A DNA stretch of 64,000 bases from Paramacrobiotus metropolitanus (GCF_019649055.1 NW_026570409.1:104161-168160); one strand, 5' to 3'. Counted from the first letter of the stretch, positions 10,363-22,800 are shown. Notes: a model not told the origin generated them from the letters alone. Numbers and translations: made by a program.

Positions 10363-11409
10363 ATGCGCTCCCGGATTCTCGTACGGATGACGCTGGTCAG
10401 CGTGCTGGCTGGTGCTGTGCACGGGTGCCCTTTCGGTGGTCGGAACCCGGGTAAACTCTGTAACGACATGGGTCATGATTTTTATAAGAAGAGAATCAGT
10501 ATTGCTTTAAGGCGAGGTAATGCTACATGCGTTCAGGAAACGCTTTGTATCGTTAAAAGGCTGGATGAAGTGTATTATGGGCTGAAATAATGTACGACGG
10601 GATTTAGCTTTCATTGTTCAACCATTGCTCATTTGTATAACGTATAACCCTATTAAAAGAAACAACACGATAAAAACTCGTAGGACTTATATCTTCGCTG
10701 GTATTGCAGTCCAGCGTGTTCGTGCATCATGGGCGGTGCAGCTGGCCGAACACGTCATCCCGGACAAATAAATCAACCTGTCCGCCCTCGAGGACGCCGC
10801 CGTCACCGTGAGGACGGTACAGCCGGCGCCCGATACCGTCCGTGTCGCGGTGGGAGGCAAGGCGGGGTTTCGGTGCGACGTCATCATATCGGAGTCGGTG
10901 CGGCGGATCGTCTGGCGCCACGACGGCGCCACCATCCGCGCTGAGTACACGCCGTCTACCCTCAAAGGTCACCAGTGCTACCGCTTCTCCGCGGCCAACA
11001 CCAGCTACCTCTTTATCCACAACGTCGGCCGCGACTCCGGCGGGACGGTGGAGTGTCTCCTGCCCTGCGGACCCGACGGTGACCTTTGCGTACTCCGTAC
11101 GCAGCACCTGCAGCTGGAGCCGCCCAAACTGCGCGCCCAGGACGTCTTCATACCGCCGATGCGCAGCGTGTCCGCACCGAACGGGAGCTTCTCCATGACG
11201 TGTGCAGCGGCCGCGTCGACTGCAGCCAGACTCCGCCGGTGTCGCTCTTCATCTGGAAGTACGACAGGTATTTCGAGGCGGCGCCCTTTCCCAACCTGCT
11301 AGGCGGAGACATCCCCGGTCTGATTAACGGCTCCGTCACCTTTCACCTTTCGGCGCCCGGCGCTGCCGATCCCTTCCGCGCCGGCATCCTGTCCTTAACC
11401 ATAAGGAAG
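10363..11409 (+). pseudogene. Secreted Ig-domain protein, broken copy A
   Basis: Exon 1 (10363-10450) encodes a signal peptide (MRSRILVRMTLVSVLAGAVHG) and ends at donor G/GTAAAC. Exon 2 begins at 10710 in matching phase. It encodes a V-type Ig domain: VRVAVGGKAGFRCDV, RRIVWRHDG, then a C-terminal cysteine in the SGGTVECLLPC region. A second Ig-like unit follows (NGSFSMTC, then FIWKYDRYF and LSLTIRK). Lesions: an in-frame TAA at 10769-10771 between signal peptide and first domain, a TG duplication at 11201-11204 that shifts frame in the second domain, a LINE fragment in the intron, and a DIRS-type element abutting the 3' end. A partial paralog with different lesions lies at 62406-62790. Confidence 0.65.
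10478..10590 (+). pseudogene. LINE-like 3' terminal fragment within the Ig pseudogene intron
   Basis: The open stretch reads KKRISIALRRGNATCVQETL and stops at 10590. It aligns with the tail RISIEIQRGNAASILGTAP of the 9386-9949 copy and MQIQRGNAIGVMGTL of the 9074-9163 copy. It lies between the exon 1 donor and the exon 2 acceptor of the Ig pseudogene, so a continuous frame across both is fortuitous. Confidence 0.55.
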
Positions 11410-11429
11410 GAGGCCGCTCCCCGGTCGGC

Positions 11430-12330
11430 GCGGGAGGACTGCTGGCTCCGCCCGGTTTGGTCGGTCTTGGTGATCTTAAGGCGCACGACGACTTGGTTTC
11501 CGCAGTCCGTCAAGTCTTCAGGCATGAGAGTGTGCTGAGGGCCGTATCGGTTTTCCCGTGGGCTGGTCACTTCGTCGATACGTAGGAAACCGAAGTACAG
11601 CATGGTGACGGCCTACAGCATCGACTGTTCGAACGGGGAGATTCCGATTCGGCGAAGGTTGTGTTTGAGGCGCCGCAGTATCTGCAGGGTCACAGGCTGG
11701 CGTGTGTCCGGGCGCGGGGCAGCTAGGCGTCGGTAGCCTTGCAGTGCCCGCACCACGAGGTCGTGATCTGTGGGTGATTTCACGTCGGCTTCGCGATGGC
11801 GGTTGTGGATGCCGGCGAGGTACACAGTAACGGTCCGGAACGATTTCTTAGTAGTGAACAAGTGAGCGACGTACAGTATTCGGCAACGGTGTCCGGTACT
11901 GCCGGCAGGCAGTTGACCGATCGGCGGTTACAGAACGCTGCGAACTGGTTGAATGCGGCGTCGTAGGTCTTCCTTGTAGACTCGGAGACTTGGTCGGTTA
12001 GCAGCCAGTCGAGGTTGACTGTTCGCCGTACGTTTCCAGTAGCTGCGGGAAGATATCCGGGCACGGATCCGGTTGCTCCAGCGCTGATGGTGCGAGCGTT
12101 CGGAATCTGTGGTGCTGAAAACGAGACAGAGAGTCAGCGATCGCGTTGTTAATGCCGCGTATGTGCTTTAGCGTGAAGGTCATGTTAGCAGAGGCGGCAG
12201 CCGCCGTCATGCGACGCATGATGTCCAGTACGCCGGTGTTGGCCGAACGTAGGTTTTCTCATGCTAGCGTGGCGCCTTCGTTATCACAATGGAAGATCAC
12301 TCGCTTTCCGTGCAGCCTCGAGCCCCAAAC
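11430..12330 (-). pseudogene. DIRS-type retrotransposon fragment (RNase H and tyrosine recombinase)
   Basis: On the minus strand, from high to low coordinates: an RNase H end (VIFHCDNEGATLA, later LKHIRGINNAIADSLSRF), then a tyrosine recombinase N-terminal domain (SESTRKTYDAAFNQFAAFC) and catalytic domain start (DHDLVVRALQGYRR, PVTLQILRRLKHNLRR, MLYFGFLRIDEVTSP). RNase H followed by a tyrosine recombinase is the layout of DIRS/Ngaro elements. Stops interrupt it after GATLA and after EQSML, a frameshift lies near 11870, and the C-terminal catalytic tyrosine region is missing. It directly follows the Ig pseudogene. Confidence 0.7.
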
Positions 12331-12334
12331 AATT

Positions 12335-14490
12335 AAACTGAGAACTGAGAAGTATGGGGATCAGTTCTAAATACTCGATGCACGGCATTTGCAGGAGGAT
12401 CCACTGCGGCCAGCGAAGTTGAAACCAGCGAAGTTAAACATCAACGATTAACGCAAGAGAGCTCAAATGGCAAAACTGGAATGATTCAGGCAGTTGAGAT
12501 TTAAGAATCTGTCAGACGTTACGGAACTAGATAGCGCCCGTGTGCAAACAGGCAGAGCGGAAGCAAAATAGGTCAAGCAGACGGCAGCGACGTCTGGAAG
12601 AGCTGGGCGGCCAAACAGCGGCCACCTGGAATTTAACATCAATTAGCGCGCAAATTGTCCTTCAACTCCGCTTGCATATAGACTATAGAGTCAATTTGGT
12701 GGGTGCACGGCGTGCGATTTGTTGAATAACTCACAAGAAATTCTGCTAAACCACTTATACGTGTCTACTTTTATTACTTACTTACGTAGACGATGGTGGA
12801 AAACTATCAACACGACTGTAATAAAATTGACGAGTGTCGGACATTAAGGGCGGTTGTTGCGGTGGCAGGCGTTCTCCATGGTGGACCGCAACGAGGAAGC
12901 GGTTACGTATGCTTATAAGAACACGTACGCAGTAAGCACAAAAACTTCATTCAATATTTCGCCCAGCGATTCGATTTATTAATTGCAAGGATAACAGTCA
13001 TAACAGTGCCGTTCTCTTGCCTTTACGATGTGCATGTTTTCTTGGTTTTACACCCGACTTATATTTTGTGATTCGAATGATGATCCACGTTCTCCATGCT
13101 ATGCACGGGCCGCCTAGACAGCTGTCGCCAGACGGAATCCAAAGCCCACTTCATTTGGAAGGCACAAATTGGAAATAAAATTTATACTTCCAAATAAAGT
13201 GGTGTTTGGGACCGTTGTACCACCGTTGTAGGTAAACGCTCAGTCTCTACGCGGCGCTCTGTCGCGGCGACGTCGTTGCATAATGATACGATGCCTTCTC
13301 AGTTCGGTTCACCGTTCAATTGTTAAGGCGGCCCCATAGTCAACCGTTTTCTGAGACGGAGAAAAGGTTTCTCGACGGGATGGTACTGACGGAGTTTTCG
13401 TGGTCACGGATTTCCCGCGACACGGTCACTCCGACTTCCCGTCCCGCCGTTGTGTCCGAAAGTTGTGTTCCTCATAGTTGTCCGTGCTTCGGCTATATTC
13501 TTTTGACAGGAAGTAGGCAACCGCCCGTTGCAACGGTTGGAAGTCACCGCCCAGGGCGGTTGAAGGCTGCATTATGGCAAGCCGGCATTAGGCTTATGGC
13601 AAGCCGAGTATTATCGTACGTATTATTAATTTGGTAACAAGTAATTATGCACTTTTTACTGTACTCGTATAATTTGTCAAATCTGAGAAACTAAATTTTT
13701 CATAAACTTTCAGTTTGGCAATCTACCCACTCACGGTAATTTTTGGCACAAAATACCTCACTAGTAGCTTTCCATATTAAATTTTATTGTTATCCCAAAA
13801 TGCCTTGCAATGTTTCACACAGCTGCTCTGAATTCCGAGTTATTCGGTATTAATTTTTTTATACTGCTAATATTTGACGAGGCATTTTGCTACAATTTAA
13901 TAAGCCGATGTAAAACTTACGTAAACTTTCCAAACGGCCCACAGATGGAAAACCATATATAATATGCACTACAAATTTACAAATATGGAAAAAAGTACGT
14001 ACAGATGTAATTATTTTAGTAATTAAAATGTCTGTTTAACAAAAAGGGGGTTGTGTAAGAGTGCATTTATCATTTATGTAATAATTGGTACATATGTATA
14101 GGTACATGATATAAGTGTATTAATAATCGGGGCGTCCAGGTGGACACACTGGGCAGTGGCCGCTTGGGCAAACGTATGTATGATTGGGTGAAAAAAAACG
14201 GAGACTGTATTAGGGAGGAGCCATCCTCTCCTACACCGAAGTCGTCGAAACCACGAATTTCGACGTTTCGGTTTCAACACGACCATGCCCCCTCAATGGT
14301 AAAAATGGGACGGAGAGTCATCCGTAAGAATGGGACGGAGAGTCGGGGAATGGTGTCCTCATAGTTATTCGAAATTTGGACACCTTTTAGTCGAAACTGC
14401 CGTTTTCGGTGAACTGTGAGGCAGCCTTTACAGTAAGTGTTCGATTTTGTTGGTAATTAATTTCGATATAATATATCTGCAGCAGTACTG
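12335..14490. other. Intergenic, no gene recognised
   Basis: About 2.1 kb without a supportable gene. An imperfect inverted repeat is visible at 13138-13210 (CCACTTCATTTGGAA facing TTCCAAATAAAGTGG), the likely trace of a small DNA element. A short duplication (ATGGGACGGAGAGTC twice) is at about 14307-14344. Confidence 0.4.
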
Positions 14491-14519
14491 AACAGCAAGT
14501 TACCGTACTTCTACGTTGA

Positions 14520-14733
14520 AGCGTTTTCCAGTTTTCATTACAACATTTGTTTTTTCTGAAAACTGACTCAAGATGGACGATCTACACACTAATGGCTCTC
14601 GAACGATATGTGGACGCATATGAGTTTGGCGTAGTGCAGCAGGTCTTTTTCCGTCTTTGCTTGATAAGCCGGTCGGTTTCAGCTGACAAGGAAAACCAGC
14701 GCTTTCCCAACAATTCTTGGTAATAGTGTACAT
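14520..14733 (-). pseudogene. LINE-like remnant, minus strand
   Basis: The minus strand reads SAGFPCQLKPTGLSSKDGKR, which matches the SAG....LEP.GL...DGKRPDG block of the endonuclease-like domain at 9386-9949, and then loses similarity. A fragment only, with no intact function expected. Confidence 0.45.
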
Positions 14734-14739
14734 TTCTTT

Positions 14740-15745
14740 ATGCCGCGCCCATCGTCCCTTGGTTGACTTATTGCAAGATAACCCGTGGTGTCCATTAGTT
14801 TCAACTTGCTTACCGATAACAGACTTAATTAGGCCGGTTTAAATACTTAATAACCATGGCTAAGATGTTGTACTAAAAAACAGGTTTGAATTACGCAGAT
14901 CAGTTCCTGAACTTTAGATACTACTTGATAGACTTATTTTCGCCAAACTATCTGTAGCTTGTGGATTTCACGAGAATGACATGTGCGGGGTGTCAGTTCC
15001 CTCTTTTCTTCGCTAAGTACGGTAAAGCGATTATCGCAGGTATTTGCAAGAAAAAACAAAACAAATAGTCTGTCTGAAATAGCAACCTACCGACCTCCGG
15101 ATGCCGGTAATATTTGCCGGTGTCAATCAGTAGATGTACTCGTACTACCGTTTCTGGCCGGCGGTGGAACTAATCGTAAGGAAAAAGCGCCGCGCTAACG
15201 GCACAGCTATAAAAGTCTGTAAATCGAGTCTTCTAGATGCAAACAACCCATTGTGTGAATATTTTTTGTCAGCTGTTTTAGTGCGATAAACAGGTGAAAA
15301 TAGCCAAAGGAGGTGTGCAAAGGGTGTGACAAACTGACAATAGCCAAGAGGCGGTGTAAAAAATATTTTAAAAAAGGTGGTGCGAGGCGGTGGGAATAGC
15401 CACACCTAAAAAGACAAACCAAAACGGCTTTTCTCAATATCCAGTTCAGCATGTCCGGAATCAAGGTCGCATAATTTTGATTGGGAAAACGATGTGCTGG
15501 CGCAGTGCCCATGCACAAAACACTGCCGGGAAATCGGAAACTGCAAGGTGACTTTAAAAATAGTGAGAGTATTCAACACCGGTTGCATATACAGAGTACG
15601 TACTACGTACAGGAAAAATCAAATCAAGCAGGTAGTCAGTTTTTAACCGAACATTGTACATGGACGATCTGGCCGAAGTCCTTCCTCCTGTGAGGAGACA
15701 AGCGGCTCATGTACAGCGACAAAGTCTTTCAAGGATTTTCAACGT
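14740..15745. other. Intergenic, no gene recognised
   Basis: About 1 kb. Nothing recognisable, apart from loosely repeated AATAGCCA-type segments at 15298-15405. Confidence 0.35.
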
Positions 15746-15749
15746 ATTG

Positions 15750-15825
15750 CGCCGTGGTGCAGTGGTACTGCCTACGCTGATCTTACGACGTAGCCGGGCT
15801 TCGATGCCCCCATCGGTGCATTTTT
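15750..15825 (+). repeat. tRNA-like sequence, probably a tRNA-derived SINE head
   Basis: TGGTGCAGTGG fits the pol III A box exactly, and GGGCTTCGATGCCC about 40 bases later resembles the B box / T arm. The outer ends (GCGCCGT and ATCGGTGC) can pair imperfectly as an acceptor stem. The anticodon arm would need a loop of about 12 bases (stem CTACG/CGTAG), so this is unlikely to be a functional tRNA gene. A SINE head or tRNA pseudogene fits better. Confidence 0.35.
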
Positions 15826-15944
15826 CGGCCGTTTCTCGGTTTCCCTCGGATGGCGCCCTGCTGAGACTCCTAAGCAATGTCAGTAACACTGGCTGCAGCA
15901 GGCTGATGCAACGCGCTAGACACTGCCTGCCGGAGACGCTATGA

Positions 15945-16361
15945 TCAAAACGGACGTAGTGGTGGTCGGGGGCTCTGAGGCGTCAGATAAATGCAGCAAA
16001 CTGACGACAAAAGACAGCCCATACGGAAACACACCCGGCGTTGATCGTCTCCAAGACTAAAACGCCAGCATGCGTTCGGCCGTCTTAATCAATGAATGGC
16101 CAGGCCTTTCCTTTAACCCCAAGACCCCGTACTGGGCGTTGGCCAAGCCGGTGCACAATAGTAAATCAAACCAAAAATTGGTATAAAGTTAACCAAAAAA
16201 AGATTTCCAATATCTCGGTTTTAATGGAGTTCTGGCTACTGAGAGTGTAGAGTGATAATAAGTAATAATAATAATGAAAAATGCAATAAACGTACGAATG
16301 GCTGAACCAACCAGCAGTCTAATGAAGGGACCCCTTCAAGGCGCCTCTCCCGTTATCGATC
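15945..16361. other. Intergenic, no gene recognised
   Basis: Downstream flank of the minus-strand gene that ends at 16362. No clear poly(A) signal could be assigned. Confidence 0.3.
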
Positions 16362-18656
16362 CTACGTTCGCCAGTAGCGCCACAGGACCGACTGTGTTCG
16401 CAGCACCTTTTCACTGTCCCGGTATCGCAGCACGGAATGAGCCGGCCTTGGCTTGTCTTCCGTACGAGTGCGATAATCCTCTTCCCAGTAGCAATACACA
16501 TCCTCGAACAACCTGCTCAGATTCACCGTGAACTGCCGGGACGACCCGTCGGGATACTGCAGCTCCAGCGGCAACTGCAACGGCTGCATGTAGTTACTGC
16601 CGTCGGCGTGGTGCTTGGCCACCAGATCAATGTCGAAGACGCGCCGGAGATCCTCCCGCGACATGGCCTGAACGTCGTCATTGCACAGCCGGACACAGTC
16701 GACCTCCAGGCCCCGTGACCTTTCGATCTCCGCCGCCGCACTGTCCTGGTGGCTGGCGCGAGGGAACGCGACGCGGCGAAACAGATACAGTGTCGCCCAG
16801 AAGGGGTCGTCGTCCCGCACCCGGGGACTGACGTGGACGGACAGACAGTACTGGACTTGGGTGCTCGGACCGAGGATGTCGGCGATCTGGATGAACGCCT
16901 GCAGGAGGGATTCGTTGCGGTAGGACACGCGGCCGGCGATGGGTGTCTTGGGACTCGGGGGTTTATTCGTGGGACGGAAGGGCGTGAACGAGTAGGCCAC
17001 GAGTTCGCACACCAGATAATACACGGTGCCGCCGCCCAGGCGGTCAGCCACGTCCAGCGCCACCAACGCCAGCATAGGAATTGCAGCGTACGCATCGTCT
17101 TCCATTGCGCGCGTAAAGGCCGTCAACAGCGACCCGGTCACGCCGCCGGAGACCCCGCTGCCCAGCCGGGCCACCGCGTACACCCAGTGGGCGTGCACGA
17201 AGACGCGGCATTTCCCGCGGTAGTACTCCGGGTAGCGTTGCCAGTCGGAGGCGGGGTAGTCGCGGTGCCGGCCCACCGCGAAGGTCACGGTGGGGTCGAA
17301 GCGGCCGCTGCGGGTCAGCAGAGCCAGGGCGTCCAGGTCGCGGATCAGGGCCGGAGTCTCACTGATTTCTGTAGATACGCCGGACGAAGCTCGGGATTAT
17401 GAAAATTTTCTCATGTTTTCTAATGTTTCCTTAGGTTTCTTAGATTTCTTAGATTTCTCACATACTGACCTGTAGTCTCGAAGAATTCCCCCTGCAGACC
17501 GGCGAGGACACGAGCCGCCAGCGATATCGTCGCATCCAGCGTCGAGAGGAAGTCGGACACGTCCGACTGCAACACACACGCATGACGCTGTTTATATTGA
17601 CCGAACCGGCTTCCTATTGCTTACTGTATCGCGTGTCTGCAGCCGAGCCAACAGCGGCGTGAGGATGCCATCCAACTCCGAGTGCAGCTGCTGCGGAAGG
17701 ATGTGCCGCAGGAAACGCTGGAGAATGTCCGCCGCGTCCACCACGATGCGTTTATCTTCTTCGCGGCACCGCTGCAGCGCGTCTGTCGCTGTTGGGGACA
17801 GTTCCCCCGGGGCGGTCAGCGTGGCCGACAGGACCTGAATGCGCGAGCGCTGGTCCATTAAAATCAGCTGGCACACCGACGCACACTGCACGCGCAGCCG
17901 CGTGGATAGCGCAACCACCCGCGGGGGCTGGCTTAACTGCCGCAGCCCCTCGCGCACCGCGGCGTCGGCCGTTGTCGTTGCACACTGCAGTGTCTCCATA
18001 AATTCGTCCATCGGGCCCAACTCGGCGGTCTGATGAGCGGCTTCATCTTCCGCAGTGCTATCTACAACATGCGCACCATACGTTCAAACGGAAGCATCTA
18101 CGTTTTGCGAACGTGCACTGGAGATCTTTGGCTATTTAGCAGGCTAGAGTTTCGTTCGTTATCGGAATTAACCAGACTACAATGTATGACTACAAAACTA
18201 GTCGGTGGTTCAAGAAATTGCAGAGCTAGTCTGCCCAATGCCATAATGAAATCCGCAAACAGGGCGCAACCGCAACACATCCAGTGCACATACAGCGCCA
18301 GCACAGGGTTCGAACCGAGATGCGCTGGTTTGCGCACAATGTGTTCAACTAGGATCAACCCACCTGTTCTGGGCGGCAAGAGGCTGTCCAGTTTGGCCTT
18401 CAACTCGTCCACTTTCTATGCAACAGTTACTGCGCTGGTTACAGCAAAAGAGTGACTGAATCATACACACACAATCCCCAGGGATGTACCTACGCAGTAT
18501 TTACTGAACCTGTGCGCAGTAGTGCAGCGAAGCCCTAGCCTTCGCAGCGGGGCTGCGAAGGTGAATGCGACGGCTACGGCCCATGATTCTGCGCAGCCCA
18601 CTGGCCATGCTGCACGTCCCAACCCCGCGGGCGGGCCCCATGCACGCCGACAACAT
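16362..18656 (-). CDS. Uncharacterised five-exon protein (about 579 aa)
   Basis: Exons on the minus strand: 18656-18510, 18415-18364, 18061-17625, 17566-17470 and 17368-16362. Every junction has GT/AG sites and the phases (0,1,0,1) join without a stop, giving 580 codons including the stop. The first exon begins at an ATG giving MLSACMGPARG. The frame is open upstream to an AG at about 18718, so a further 5' exon is possible. Exon 2 is a short helical segment (KVDELKAKLDSLLPP). Exon 3 is helix-rich and alanine/leucine-rich (RVQCASVCQLILMDQRSRIQ). Exon 5 is a long globular region (QRYPEYYRGKCRVFVHAHWV, YYLVCELVAYSFTPF, TQVQYCLSVHVSPRV). No signal peptide or known domain is recognised. The homolog at 1634-3699 conserves exons 2 and 3 with the same boundaries, which supports the model. 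I do not know the function. Confidence 0.7.
18110..18345. repeat. Dispersed repeat in intron 2 of the uncharacterised gene
   Basis: TTCGTTATCGGAATTAACCA and the nearby GGGTTCGAACCGAGATGCGC segment recur at 32137-32450 (TTCGCTATCGGAATTAACCA; GGGTTTGAACAGAGAAGCG; GGTTCAAACAGGGAAGCGC). The TTCGAACC core resembles a pol III B box, so a SINE origin is possible but unproven. Confidence 0.5.
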
Positions 18657-18734
18657 TGGCTGTCCGTTGTGGTCTCTGCCCGCACACAGGATCACATCTG
18701 GCTCTACTCTAGTGAGCTCTGCGCAAAGCACACT

Positions 18735-19808
18735 TCAAGAGGCACATAATCTTCCAAGAGGAAGCCCAAGCAAACCCCCCTGTGTCATGTAGGTACAGTA
18801 ATCATCACAGCGCCCAGCGCTAGCGACACAAATTCCGCACTATCCAGATGTTCCTCCGTGGCTAACAAAACGGGTCACTTTCAGAGGCACTGCATTCCCG
18901 TCAAGAAAACTCCCAATCAAGAAAAGGCAGATTAGCAGATAGCACTAGGAACAACCACAAGAAAACCTGTTGGAGCGTTAAATTTTGCAAAAGAGTGAAA
19001 AGACTCTGAAAAAATTTTCCAAAGCGCGCAGAACATGCGCGTCAGAGCGAGAGCACTAGCAGGCTGTGTGAAAAATTAATCTCCTACGTAAACGCGCCCT
19101 GGATGCAGCGCGCCACGGATAGTGTCAGTCACCATGGCAGCCGCCCGGAGCGTCTCACATCTTCAAATTTATTCCTTACGATTAGTATCATTCCTTGATA
19201 CAGTTGAAATTTCAATTTTTCCTTTGATTGTTTTATTCTGAGGGGTGCTCGTTGTTGTACATTTGGAACTACTAAATTTATCAACGTCGAAATTTATGCA
19301 TTTCCAATATCAAGAGCCAGTTACACTTCAACAAAACCACATTTTCCACAGTACCAATAACAGCGGCATTGCCTCTTTGAATTGCTAAAGAAATATTCTG
19401 CCTTAAAAGTTAGAAGCTCCTTAATTGTACGGTTTGCCAGTTGCGTGTAGTTCCAACTTCCATGTACTTAATAAACGGAAGTTGACACAAATTGCTTCAT
19501 AGAATTTGTAATAGATTGTTTAATAAATCTCACGCAACGCAAACTCCACAGTTCATCCCTAAGAAAACACCCATAACGAAAGCAAAATGACAAAAAAATT
19601 AAATTTCGGCCATTGATCATATCGGACAAATTCTCCAACGTGTCAGCGATAAATTAACAGGTTTGGAAAGCTTTAAAATCACACGAAAAGCAATACTTCA
19701 AAGCCGAGCGAGTACATTCTATGCGAGATTAACAGGGGAAAATAAATAAATTAAATAAAATCTAGGGGAAAATAGAGAGCTGTTTGATCGAGAAAAAATT
19801 GATCTGTC
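18735..19808. other. Intergenic, no gene recognised
   Basis: About 1.1 kb between the 5' region of the uncharacterised gene and the 3' end of trehalase. Both are on the minus strand, so its right part should hold the trehalase 3' UTR. Missing 5' exons of the uncharacterised gene could also lie here, but none is evident. Confidence 0.35.
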
Positions 19809-22800
19809 TTAAGATGTCGTCGTGTTGGACGGCGTGTCGGGGTCGAGTAGATCGTGGGGCGCCTGCAGTTTCGTGGGGAAGAGCTCGAGGAGGCGGAGGA
19901 TGCCGCCGTTGGTCCAGCCGAAACCCTCCTGGACCAGGTACTCCCCGCCGCTCCCGTACCGTCCCACCGTCCGCGCGTCATACTGCACAACCAACAATTT
20001 CACATCAAATAATTACATTTACAAATAATTAACCACTAGTTTATTTATTATTCAGTTCCCGAGCTGAACTAATTTACTAACAATTATTTTAAACCAATTT
20101 ACCAATTAAATTGAATTTATTAAGAATTCTTTCTACTAATTAACAACTGTCGGTCAATTCCTCCAACCAGGATAGCCAAAAATAGACACATAATTATATT
20201 TGATAATAAATAACTGCCATTCGATTTATCAACTGTTAAATTGATTTTTAGTTATTTTATTAGCATTTTTTGATTAATTAACAATCAAGCATCGGTAAAT
20301 TCCGATAAACCGGGTTATTGATAATTATTTTACTAATTAACAACTGTCGGTAAATTCCTCCAACCATGACTGTCAAAAATAAATAAATCTAATTAATAAT
20401 AAATAACTCCCAATTAGTTTATTGATTATTAAAATTAATAGATTTTTGGTTGGTTTGTTATTCTTTTTTTTGCTAATTTATAATTAAGCGAATTCGGTAA
20501 AATTCGTGTATATCGTGATTAGCGGGAGAAAAAGGCAGCTGACCTTTTCGTAGATGTGGCTGCTGTTCAAATAGCCGATATGCACCACGGAGATCCACTT
20601 TTGCGCCCATTCCAACGCCACCTGCTCCAGCTCGGGATTCTCGTTGAACGCTACGACGAAGTGTCAAGGACCATTGCTGGCTGATTTTTCATTGATTCAG
20701 TCTTTTACTTATTCCATTTTTTTTATCATTTAAATTTAATCAAATTTTCTGCAGAATTTATTTCAATTCATAAAATATTAAATCGGACGGCTCAATTACT
20801 TTCAATTTGTGCGGCGGTTATTATTATTTACTTTATTTGCGCATTTGTCTTATTCTATTGCTTAATTGATTTTTTAAATGAAATACATAATCATAAATAA
20901 TAATTTTAATTTAATTTGTTGTCATATTATATTGTCAAGCCTAAATGGCCTAATTGAATTTTAATCTTGTCGATAAACACATCCGTTACCTTCGATCATC
21001 ATGAGCTGCAGCGGCGGCCAGGCGTTGGGGAAATCCCACTGGCAGTGCCGACCGGATGATTCGTTCAGCGAGACGGGATGCCCGCCCGGAAATGACGTCA
21101 CTTTCACCATCTACCGGCACCGCATGCATTAATATTTTATACATTTATTTTAATCAAGTGAACTGATAAAAAAAGAATATGTGTAGGCAATTAAACATAA
21201 AAACAAATAACAAGAAAAAAGTAGTAAAAAAATAATTTAAAAAAATAAAAAATATAATAATGAAAAATAATAAAAAAATAAGATTAAAAAACAATAATAA
21301 AAAACAATTAATAACTGGGAAATGATAATTGTACAGTTACGGTAAACAAAAAATTAACTGCTAATATTGTTCAATCATTTTATTTTAATGGTAACCGGCA
21401 ACTTGACATGAAATGTTTTTTAGATCTCGATAACTACACGGTCAAATCGTCTGAAACTGGACATTTAATTAATTGATAATAAATGAACTGGTTAGCCAGC
21501 GCCGACGGACTCACGTCGGCCGACTGCAGGACATTCTGCATAAACGCCGCGTTGGTGATGCTGATGGTTTCGCCGTCGCAGCGCGCGAACAACGGCACCA
21601 GATTCGACAGGTAGAAGGCCTCCCGTTGCCGGCCCAATTTCAGATCGTAATCGCGCCACATTTGATGCTCGTCGCTCCAGAACACCGCGTGGATCCCGTC
21701 GCCGCGGCGCAACGCGATCCGCATGTATTTCTCGCTGTTCTCACTGTCGCCTGCCGTACAAATATACAAATTAATTCAGGAAAAATAACTAAAATAAAAA
21801 AATTTATATAAATTAAGAAATAAATAAAAAAATTATTTATCGTTATATACAAAATTAAATTTTTGTTGTTGCTGATTATTCAGTTAATTATTACACGTAC
21901 TGCAGTTTTTGATTAAGTGGTCGGTCCACTAAGAAATAAATAAAATTAATAAAAATAATGAAAAATAACTAATTATTCGTGAAGTTGTTGTTATTATTTA
22001 ATTGTGAAGCAGTCGCTTTACCCAGCCGCATGTATAATTCGCTGAGGACGCGTTCATGGGCGTAGAGGAAGGCGTTCAGATCCACCGGGATGATGGTCTC
22101 TGTGCGCATCGTCAGAAAATCCTCGCCGGCGTTCTCCAGCCAGCGCGTCGAGAAATCCAGCCCGCTCTCCGCCGCCGCGGCGATATTCCCGTAGAAACTC
22201 TCCGCACCTGCATCAACACAGGCAAAAACCAATAAAAAATATTCACCATAAAATAAACAAAATAAAAATAACAACAGAAGAAAACGAACAAACAGTAGAA
22301 AACAAATAATCATACATACGATTAAAATATCAAAAAATAAAGAGTAAAAATTAAAGAAAATTAACACAAAATAACGATAAATAAATATCGAAATCACAGA
22401 TAATCCTAACATAAACCGTAAAAATTGAAAATAAAAATCATAAATAAACAACAACAAAACCATGATAAATAAAAAGGAAGAAAAAAGAAAGAAAACAATA
22501 AACGAATAAATAATCATAAATAAATATCCAAATCACAGATAATCCTAAAATAAACAGTAACAATTTAAAAATAAATAACCATAAACAAACAACAACAAAA
22601 CCACCATAAATAAATTTGTAGGAAAAAGAAAGAAAAACATAAACAAGAAATAAAGAATGATAACAAATAATAATTAACAAACCTCATAATAATTATGAGG
22701 TCTAGTAAAATAAATGAAAATATATATACAAAAAAGGAAAAAATTTTAAAAGTAATTCCGCGCCCGACACATACTTTGCAGCTGCATCTTCTGCAGCGTC

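Noticed and set aside
10363-10590. 75-codon frame as a small secreted protein
   Set aside because: The signal peptide belongs to exon 1 of the Ig pseudogene, and the second half is a LINE tail in the intron. A donor G/GTAAAC lies between them.
15750-15825. Functional tRNA gene
   Set aside because: A and B boxes are present, but the anticodon arm would have a loop of about 12 bases and the acceptor stem has mismatches.
16749-17402. 217-codon plus-strand frame opposite exon 5 of the uncharacterised gene
   Set aside because: The minus-strand model has four phase-consistent junctions and a paralog. This frame is its shadow.
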